Positions 1 to 5,557 of a stretch of DNA of 10,044 nucleotides are shown piece by piece. Below the pieces are notes generated by a model that did no database searches, was not told the DNA's origin, and saw only the letters and a program-made list of their open reading frames with translations. The stretch is taken from the NCBI GenBank assembly GCA_002405405.1, contig DHLT01000183.1, forward strand, positions 1 to 10,044, read 5' to 3'. A program made the translations under genes and the position numbers. Source of the DNA: Ignavibacteria bacterium UBA4661. Its GTDB lineage: Bacteria; Bacteroidota; Ignavibacteria; Kapaibacteriales; UBA4661. The stretch's first letter is position 1. Each line of letters opens with the position of its first letter.

Positions 1-2191
1 TAACTCCTTGAATGTATGCTTGCTCACCAAGCCAGGGCAATAAATCAGACCGTCCTATGGGATATTGCCATGATAACGATATACGATCAGCAGGCATAAA
101 AATGATTGGTTCATTAGTAAGACGATTCCAGGCACGAATCATCGCAAAATTTGTCCGAAATAATCCCCATCTATCACCATCAATTTCTACTCCTGCATCT
201 ACACCTGACATGACAATATCCTGTTGCACATAGCGGTATGAAGGAAATGTTCCTCGCACTGTCACAACAAATTCACGTGTTGGTATAAGATTGATGAAGT
301 TATGAATACCGGTATAATAGCCACTTAGCTCCGCCTTGCACCATCCTGTATTCATACGCCATGCAAGATCAATAGTTTGCGCCTGTTCAGATTGCAAACG
401 CAGATCGCCAATCTCAAACTGTGCTGTACCATGATGAACATCAAAGCTATACTGTTCATTAAGTGAGGGTGGTCGCCATGCGCTCGTAATATTTGCCAGC
501 AGACTCTGCTCTGACGTTAAATTCCATACAATACCAACTGCCCCGGTGAGATTATGAAAGGACATCGTTGTATCTCGAACATTACGTCGGATATTGGCAG
601 CAATATCATTATTTCGCATATCTGCACGAATACCTGCTGACACTTGAATATTGTCAAATGTTAGATATTCTGTGGCGAACACACCCGCCGTCCATGCGAT
701 ATAACTCGGCACCAGAAAGATAGAACCACCACGAATGTTTTGTTGCATCATAAACTGTATACCCGATGTTCCTGTTAGTGTTGCTCCTAACCATGCCAAT
801 GGGAGATGCGCCAAAGCAAGATCAACCGTGTGTGTATGGAGTGTCAAATTATTCGATGGTGCAAGAGATGCCACCAATTGCGAATCTTGCAGACGAAAAT
901 TGAAACGATCATATTCTGACCGCTGATTCATTTGCCATGCGTATTGCATTGTCAGTAAACCAGTTTTTTGTAGCGAACATTCGGCTCGCGCAAGAGCGAC
1001 ATAGTGAGCGATTTCTTGACGAGGGAGCCGTATAGCATACGTAAAATCAGCATCAAATTGAGGACGGCCTCGCCTTATTGCACGTGCTAAATCATCGGCA
1101 TTTCCAATATGTGCACCACTAAAAATACCGAGTGTGGTTGCAAAACGACTAAATAAGAACGAGTACCGAGTAGATTCTGCGACCATCGCCATTGTCGCTT
1201 GTATGCTTTGTTCCCGTACCCCGGTATTATCAAGAATATATGAACTTGTTTGGGCGTTACCTGCCATACGTCCGCTTGCTTGCAAGGTCCATGCATACCG
1301 TGTTGCCGAAAGTGTATCACTTCGCCAAGCTCCACCAAGCAAGCCTGCACCGGCGATTTGTCGATTATTTGAAAACAGATTTATCGAGATCTTACCATAC
1401 AAGGTCGTATCGAATATTGGGTCACGCAAACGAGTACGAATCACACCACCGATCGCACCAATCCCATACTGTACACCCGCTGCTCCTCGTAACACTTGCA
1501 CATGAGCAATAGAAAATGGGTCTATTTCAGGAGCATGTTCTTCCCCCCACTGTTGACCTTCTTGATTGACTCCTGCATTATTCACAACGATACGCTGCCC
1601 ATGCAAACCATGAATCATTGGCTTGGCAATACTTGGACCTGTTTGGAAGAGATTCACACCACTGATACCTTGTAATATTTCCGCAAAACTCTGTCCTCGC
1701 CTGCGCTCAATATCCGCGCTATTCATCTCTGCCGATAGACGAGTACCAACACTCAACGATTGCTTATCAGATAAAACCTGAACAGCGCGAGAGGTAACAT
1801 CACTCGGCGTTAGTGTAAGAAGAAGCAAAGTGTCTCGCATTACAACACAGCGTACCGTATCAGCATGATATAATGATGATTGGACATAAATTATCACAGA
1901 ACTCTTTCGCGAAACAGTCCAGACGACCTCACCTTGAGTATTACTGATCGCATATTGAATAGTGCGTACTGATTCCTCTTTTTTTGACTCCGGCATACCG
2001 ATCTCCCCAATGAGACGAACACCTGACATACTACGCTTTGTTTGGCTCTCATAAAGACGAATAGTAAGACGCACTGCACTATCTTGTTGTTCGCGTAATT
2101 GTTGCCCATGCGCCCACAGTATAGGGCACACTACACCACCAAGGATACCAGAGAGAACAAGAATTCGTATGTACTGTTGATATATCTTCAT
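1..2191 (-). CDS. ZnuD-like TonB-dependent outer-membrane receptor, C-terminus cut by the window edge
   Basis: One uninterrupted minus-strand frame of 730 codons runs from an ATG at 2191-2189 to the left edge without a stop. Likely role: TonB-powered import of a metal ion or metal complex, most likely zinc, across the outer membrane. Residues 1-29 form a signal peptide (Lys near the N-terminus, hydrophobic core, cleavage near WAHG). Residues about 38-130 resemble a degenerate carboxypeptidase-regulatory-like domain, and residues about 140-258 are the plug. The plug carries the block MIHGLHGQRIVVNN followed by EGQQW and EEHAPEIDP, and the barrel carries RPPSLNEQYS followed by VHHGTAQFEIGD (about positions 400-480). 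Both blocks are typical of ZnuD-like receptors rather than siderophore receptors. The last barrel strands lie outside the window. It is third after the Fur-like and MerC-like genes, 111 bp behind the latter, which supports a metal role. No obvious Shine-Dalgarno sequence. Zinc specificity is inferred; copper or a metallophore remain possible. Confidence 0.86.
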   Translation of the reverse strand, partial: MKIYQQYIRILVLSGILGGVVCPILWAHGQQLREQQDSAVRLTIRLYESQTKRSMSGVRLIGEIGMPESKKEESVRTIQYAISNTQGEVVWTVSRKSSVIIYVQSSLYHADTVRCVVMRDTLLLLTLTPSDVTSRAVQVLSDKQSLSVGTRLSAEMNSADIERRRGQSFAEILQGISGVNLFQTGPSIAKPMIHGLHGQRIVVNNAGVNQEGQQWGEEHAPEIDPFSIAHVQVLRGAAGVQYGIGAIGGVIRTRLRDPIFDTTLYGKISINLFSNNRQIAGAGLLGGAWRSDTLSATRYAWTLQASGRMAGNAQTSSYILDNTGVREQSIQATMAMVAESTRYSFLFSRFATTLGIFSGAHIGNADDLARAIRRGRPQFDADFTYAIRLPRQEIAHYVALARAECSLQKTGLLTMQYAWQMNQRSEYDRFNFRLQDSQLVASLAPSNNLTLHTHTVDLALAHLPLAWLGATLTGTSGIQFMMQQNIRGGSIFLVPSYIAWTAGVFATEYLTFDNIQVSAGIRADMRNNDIAANIRRNVRDTTMSFHNLTGAVGIVWNLTSEQSLLANITSAWRPPSLNEQYSFDVHHGTAQFEIGDLRLQSEQAQTIDLAWRMNTGWCKAELSGYYTGIHNFINLIPTREFVVTVRGTFPSYRYVQQDIVMSGVDAGVEIDGDRWGLFRTNFAMIRAWNRLTNEPIIFMPADRISLSWQYPIGRSDLLPWLGEQAYIQGV

Positions 2192-2253
2192 GAAAAAAAC
2201 GGCTCGATAATACTCATGTAATTCTTCGTATCAGACAAAAGAAACCCCTATTC

Positions 2254-2266
2254 TCTTGCAACAAGA
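2254..2266. promoter_or_regulatory. small inverted repeat upstream of the ZnuD-like receptor
   Basis: TCTTG-CAA-CAAGA is a 13-bp inverted repeat in the 111-bp gap between the MerC-like gene and the receptor, 63 bp before the receptor start. It contains TTGCAA and CAAG, the two words that build the operator array ahead of the Fur-like gene, but lacks the second TTGCAA half. It could be a degenerate regulator site giving the receptor its own control, or chance. No convincing promoter hexamers were seen around it. Confidence 0.25.
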
Positions 2267-2302
2267 AAACTGAGTCACAATAACAATTTGGGAAAGCGAA
2301 AA

Positions 2303-2908
2303 CTATGCTTCGACAGCGACAGGCTCTATTGTTTGGTGAGTATCTTTCACCGTATGACGTGCATGACTAACCTTACAATGTTCACTACAGTGTCCGTTAT
2401 GTACATGTATCTTCTTCTGGATATGTTCATGATTGTGATGCCCGTCATGATTATGTAGGTGAGTTGGGTTCGTGCTACTGGTACTTGTAGTATGCTCCCC
2501 TACAAAACAAGTTGCATTGCATATATGTTGCAATCGATAATTTTTGACATGTGCCACGATGAGAAGAATACTACCGAAGACCGTGATTATTTGTTCAGCA
2601 GATTCACCGAGTGCATCATGGGCTACAAAAATACCAATGAGGATTGCACTTGCCCCCAGCATAAAAAGCACCACCGGCAGTAACGTGCGATGCTGACGAT
2701 ATCCGCTCCATGCGGCATACAATGTCGCAGGAATAACAAGGGCAGCAATAACACTATGAGTTAATAGAGAATCTTCAGCCCCCTGCAAAGACAATGACAG
2801 TAGCGGGAGTATGACCGGAAGTGCCAAACAGTGTACCATACACATGCTCGACACCAAAATACCCACACGATCAATGATAGGGATATGCGACAAAAGAAAA
2901 CGCTTCAT
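2303..2908 (-). CDS. MerC-domain inner-membrane protein with His/Cys-rich C-terminal tail
   Basis: 201 residues, minus strand, ATG at 2908-2906, stop TAG at 2305-2303. The N-terminal part matches the MerC family: DRVGILVSSMCMVHCLALPVI (residues 13-33) carries the metal-binding CxxHC motif at Cys23, His26 and Cys27 at the start of the first membrane helix. Four hydrophobic segments follow from roughly residues 14-40, 50-68, 76-96 and 106-120. Residues 121-201 form a hydrophilic tail with Cys130 and Cys134, about fifteen histidines between 139 and 191, and a CSEHC motif at 174-178, suited to binding zinc or a similar metal. MerC proteins of mer operons carry mercuric ion across the inner membrane, but no merA, merR, merT or merP is present. 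The setting between a Fur-family repressor and a ZnuD-like receptor points to zinc handling (inference). It starts 57 bp after the regulator and is probably co-transcribed with it. Confidence 0.85.
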   Translation of the reverse strand: MKRFLLSHIPIIDRVGILVSSMCMVHCLALPVILPLLSLSLQGAEDSLLTHSVIAALVIPATLYAAWSGYRQHRTLLPVVLFMLGASAILIGIFVAHDALGESAEQIITVFGSILLIVAHVKNYRLQHICNATCFVGEHTTSTSSTNPTHLHNHDGHHNHEHIQKKIHVHNGHCSEHCKVSHARHTVKDTHQTIEPVAVEA

Positions 2909-2965
2909 AGAACAATCAAATAGTCAGTCGTATAAAAAAGAAAACTTTATCGTTTTTCTTGTCAC

Positions 2966-3406
2966 CTATGCCTCATGCTCAGAAGATATACACAGCGCAC
3001 ATTCCCCATAGAAATTGACGGTATGGCGTAATGCACGAAATCCTGTTTGTGCCTCAATTTTCTGTTCAATACTTTCTAGCAAGCACTCCTTCATTTCAAC
3101 ATCGACACCACACACAATGCAATGCACTGTATGAGAATGCGATCGACCTGCAATTTGAAACTTCCTTCCCTTGACAGAATGCTCGACTTGCTCTACAACA
3201 CCGATTTTTGTTAGTGCTTCCAATGTTCGATATACGGTCACCAAATCAAGTGACTCAAGATCGGATTGCGTACTTACTCTATCAAAAATCTCTTGTGCCG
3301 TCAGTGAGGCATGTTGATGATACAAACACTCTAACACAGCAAGCTTCCCCTTCGTCAGTCTTAACGAGGAATCACGAATACGTTCATATAAAGATTCTAA
3401 TGTCAT
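2966..3406 (-). CDS. Fur-family metal-responsive repressor, probably Zur-like
   Basis: 146 residues, the usual length for the family, minus strand, ATG at 3406-3404 and stop TGA. Residues about 1-80 form the winged helix, starting RIRDSSLRLTKGKLAVLECL and including the recognition-helix block DLVTVYRTLEAL (54-65) followed by KIGVVEQVE. Residues 82-146 form the dimerisation and metal-sensing domain: HSHTVHC (His90, His92, His95, Cys96), with the two CxxC pairs Cys96/Cys99 and Cys136/Cys139 expected to hold structural zinc. These cytosolic dimers bind palindromes when metal-loaded and repress uptake genes. Fur, Zur, PerR and Mur cannot be told apart firmly from sequence; Zur is favoured because MerC-like and ZnuD-like genes follow on the same strand. 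An array of TTGCAA palindromes overlaps its own promoter, so autoregulation is likely. Confidence 0.88.
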   Translation of the reverse strand: MTLESLYERIRDSSLRLTKGKLAVLECLYHQHASLTAQEIFDRVSTQSDLESLDLVTVYRTLEALTKIGVVEQVEHSVKGRKFQIAGRSHSHTVHCIVCGVDVEMKECLLESIEQKIEAQTGFRALRHTVNFYGECALCISSEHEA

Positions 3407-3439
3407 GAGTCACATTATGTTTAGTGTATTTAATAATTA

Positions 3440-3471
3440 CAAATTTACTGCAAACAAGTTGCAATTGCAAA
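3440..3471 (-). promoter_or_regulatory. Bacteroidota-type promoter of the Fur-like gene
   Basis: Read on the minus strand this is TTTG (3471-3468), 20 bp, then TAAATTTG (3447-3440). It fits the known Bacteroidota sigma-factor pattern TTTG-N19-21-TAnnTTTG exactly. The start of transcription would fall around 3433, giving an untranslated leader of roughly 27 nt before the ATG at 3406. The TTGCAA repeats overlap both elements, a placement suited to repression. The start site itself is inferred. Confidence 0.6.
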
Positions 3472-3491
3472 TTATTGCAAACAAGTTGCAA
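3448..3491. promoter_or_regulatory. array of TTGCAA-type palindromes, putative Fur/Zur operator
   Basis: Five copies of [C/T]TGCAA begin at 3448, 3459, 3465, 3475 and 3486, so the steps are 11, 6, 10 and 11 bp. TTGCAA is its own reverse complement. The array can also be read as a 16-bp direct repeat TGCAAACAAGTTGCAA at 3449-3464 and 3476-3491 (period 27 bp), with a perfect 12-bp palindrome TTGCAATTGCAA at 3459-3470 between. It lies within the promoter of the Fur-like gene. Fur-family dimers bind such AT-rich palindromes, so autoregulation is the natural reading; the binding protein is inferred. Confidence 0.6.
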
Positions 3492-3519
3492 CAAAAGCCG
3501 CATAGTCACAGGATGAGTA

Positions 3520-5196
3520 TTATGGCACAACTACATCGGTAAAACTAAATACCCCTCCATCAAACAAGCCCTTATCACTCATTTTAAGTGTAGGGATAAC
3601 AAGTAATCCCATAAACGATAATGTCATGTATGGTGCAGATAGTGTCGCTCCAAGTGCTTTGGCTATTCGATCTATTTCTTCATAGTCTTTCGCAACACTT
3701 TGTCCCTCATCGGTACTCATAATTCCCGCCACCGGCAACGGAAGAATTTTACATAATTCTCCATCTGAGACACTAATACCACCACGTGCATGAATGACAG
3801 CATTTACTGCTGTAGCAATATCCTCATCATTTGTGCCTACTGCAATAATGTTATGCGAATCATGAGCTACGCATGAAGCAATAGCACCACGCTTCATTCC
3901 AAAATTTTTGACAAACCCACAGGCAGGAGACTCATCACGGTATCGATTTACAACAACAATTTTAAGAATATCTTCCGATGGTTGCGATTGCACACAACCA
4001 TCTTTGCACGCCATTGTGTGTATTTCTTCAGCCGTAATCAATTGACCATCGAAGGCAGCAATAACACGTACTTGTACAGAATCAACCTTACCAAATGACT
4101 CAGGCACTGGTATATGAAGAGCTGATGGTATAATCGTGTCAGCACAGAAATTATTCGGGGCAGAACTCTGCACACGCGGTATATACGATACACCTTTCTC
4201 GGCAACTAATTGCCCTTGTATCCATGTCTGCAAGACATTAAATTTTTTGAGAGAGTCGACAACGATACAATCCATCGGGTCACCAACTCGAAGCAAGCCT
4301 ACCGGCATATTGTAGTGCAATACAGGATTAACTGTGGCACATCGTAAGACATTCATAGCTGCATGACCGCAATCTACAGCGCGGCGCACTACTTCGTTAA
4401 TATGTCCTACAACAAGATCATTCGGATGCTTGTCATCGCTACACAGCATGACAGATTCAGTATGTGAAGTAATCAGCGATTCTAATGCTGAAAAATTCTT
4501 TGCTGCAGATCCTTCACGAATAAGAATCTTCATACCATAAGCAAGTTTATCAAGAGCTTCGGGCAAGGTAAAACACTCATGATCGGTCGTAATACCTGCA
4601 TGCGCATAGCGTTGTGCTTGCTCACCACGCAATCCCGGAGCATGACCATCAACAGGGCGTTGTAATTTATGGGCAATCGCAATTTTTTTCATGACATCAG
4701 AATCAGAGAACAGTACCCCGGGATAGTTCATCATCTCACTGAGATACAGCAAACCATCACGCTCAAACAGTTCATAAATATCTTCGGCAGAAATTGTGGC
4801 ACCGGCAGTTTCAAAACTTGTCGCCGGCACACAGGATGGAGCGCCAAAACATATTTTTAATGGTGTTTGTTTACTGTTGTCGATCATATAGCGTATGCCA
4901 TCGATACCCAATACATTAGCAATTTCATGGGGATCAGAAATCGTACCCACTGTTCCATGAATAGCTGCCAATCGAGCAAATTCCGAAGGAATCAGCATCG
5001 AGCTTTCGATGTGAATATGCGCATCAATGAAACCCGGCATTATGTATGGTGCAGTTTCTTCAACTGCATGTTCTTCTATCTTGACAATCATACCATCAGT
5101 ACAATGCAGAGTACCGCTATATTGTCGATAATGAAGCGGATCAACGATATGCCCTGTCAGAGCTTGGGCTTGGCGATACATAGATATGCTATTCAT
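3520..5196 (-). CDS. ade: adenine deaminase
   Basis: Cytosolic purine-salvage enzyme of the amidohydrolase superfamily that converts adenine to hypoxanthine and ammonia with a two-metal centre. From the ATG at 5196 it has 558 residues, in the family range of about 550-600. Motifs from this start: PGFIDAHIHIESSM (residues 55-68, metal-binding HxH), SDPHEIANVLG (87-97), SEMMNYPG (153-160), DGHAPG (183-188), DHECF (205-209), IREGSAAKN (226-234) and CSDDKHP (252-258). The C-terminal domain carries HDSHNI, MSTDEG and KGLFDGGVFSFTDVVV, matching E. coli Ade in order. The frame is open up to an ATG at 5259, but those 21 extra residues (aromatic-rich, unlike the family) follow a possible promoter element at 5257-5264, so 5196 (MNSISMYRQ) is preferred; 5181 is a further option. 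It ends 113 bp before the Fur-like gene on the same strand. No key residue appears to be missing. Confidence 0.93.
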   Translation of the reverse strand: MNSISMYRQAQALTGHIVDPLHYRQYSGTLHCTDGMIVKIEEHAVEETAPYIMPGFIDAHIHIESSMLIPSEFARLAAIHGTVGTISDPHEIANVLGIDGIRYMIDNSKQTPLKICFGAPSCVPATSFETAGATISAEDIYELFERDGLLYLSEMMNYPGVLFSDSDVMKKIAIAHKLQRPVDGHAPGLRGEQAQRYAHAGITTDHECFTLPEALDKLAYGMKILIREGSAAKNFSALESLITSHTESVMLCSDDKHPNDLVVGHINEVVRRAVDCGHAAMNVLRCATVNPVLHYNMPVGLLRVGDPMDCIVVDSLKKFNVLQTWIQGQLVAEKGVSYIPRVQSSAPNNFCADTIIPSALHIPVPESFGKVDSVQVRVIAAFDGQLITAEEIHTMACKDGCVQSQPSEDILKIVVVNRYRDESPACGFVKNFGMKRGAIASCVAHDSHNIIAVGTNDEDIATAVNAVIHARGGISVSDGELCKILPLPVAGIMSTDEGQSVAKDYEEIDRIAKALGATLSAPYMTLSFMGLLVIPTLKMSDKGLFDGGVFSFTDVVVP

Positions 5197-5256
5197 AGGT
5201 ACATCATGATAGAAGAAAATAAAAATGTGTCGAGCTGAGGCATAGTTATAGTACAT

Positions 5257-5264
5257 CAAAAGTA
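5257..5264 (-). promoter_or_regulatory. ade: possible -7 element for ade
   Basis: TACTTTTG on the minus strand matches the Bacteroidota -7 pattern TAnnTTTG, but no TTTG lies 19-21 bp upstream. If it is used, transcription starts near 5250, inside the longest open frame, which would rule out the ATG at 5259 and favour 5196. Weak evidence. Confidence 0.25.
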
Positions 5265-5548
5265 AAAGAAGCGAATCAAATAGATACTACGAAACATCTT
5301 TTAGCATCATTTATCTCGCCTGCTGAAAAAGAAACTTGATAATGTGAAAAAACTTTTAGAAGTTAAACACGGAGTTCAATTAAAGGTGTACTTGTTAATG
5401 ATATTGAGTGTGGGATTTGCTTTGTTCTGATAGAATGTGCACAACAACACAAACCAAAATATTACAGTAAAAAAATGAAGTGGCTTTATGTCCTTTATCA
5501 TGTGTGTATTCGTTTTTAATTTCTTTTGTTTCACTTCTTGTGATATAT

Positions 5549-5554
5549 GAGGGG
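5549..5554 (+). promoter_or_regulatory. Shine-Dalgarno-like GAGGGG that favours the start at 5558
   Basis: GAGGGG ends 3 bp before the ATG at 5558. The spacing is short but it is the best ribosome-binding match near any candidate start of the second receptor (5480, 5558, 5585). Because leaders in this group often lack such a site, the choice between 5558 and 5585 remains open. Confidence 0.35.
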
Positions 5555-5557
5555 TCT

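Larger units (their letters stand above)
5197..5557. other. divergent spacer between ade and the second TonB-dependent receptor
   Basis: This AT-rich 361-bp stretch must hold the promoters of both outward-facing genes. Apart from the possible ade -7 element, I found no clear pair of promoter elements, operator, riboswitch or RNA gene. The receptor frame stays open back to 5480, but the extra residues contain two hydrophobic stretches before the true signal peptide and are probably non-coding. No TTGCAA-type operator word like that of the Fur-like gene is present. Confidence 0.5.

Noticed and set aside
1087..1512. Open frames on both strands inside the ZnuD-like receptor (for example 1134-1505 plus, 1087-1350 minus)
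   Set aside because: They overlap the long continuous minus-strand receptor frame, have no family signature, and are explained as shadows of that gene.
1894..2109. Minus-strand frame of 71 residues near the receptor start
   Set aside because: It lies in a different frame within the signal-peptide and N-terminal region of the receptor, which has a clear signal peptide in its own frame.
2303..2908. Calling the MerC-domain protein a mercury-resistance gene
   Set aside because: No mercuric reductase, MerR, MerT or MerP nearby; the partners are a Fur-family repressor and a ZnuD-like receptor.
2935..2966. Possible terminator between the Fur-like and MerC-like genes (GAAAAAC/GTTTTC with a T-rich run on the minus strand)
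   Set aside because: The stem has one G-C pair of strength and a bulge, so it would be very weak; co-transcription remains the simpler reading.
3448..3491. Short direct repeats that might be a CRISPR array
   Set aside because: The repeat unit is 16 bp, there are two copies only, the gap is 11 bp, and no cas genes are near. The position over a promoter and the palindromic words fit an operator.
5480..5557. Longer start of the second receptor at 5480
   Set aside because: It would put two hydrophobic stretches before the true signal peptide; 5558 has a Shine-Dalgarno-like GAGGGG and gives a normal signal peptide.
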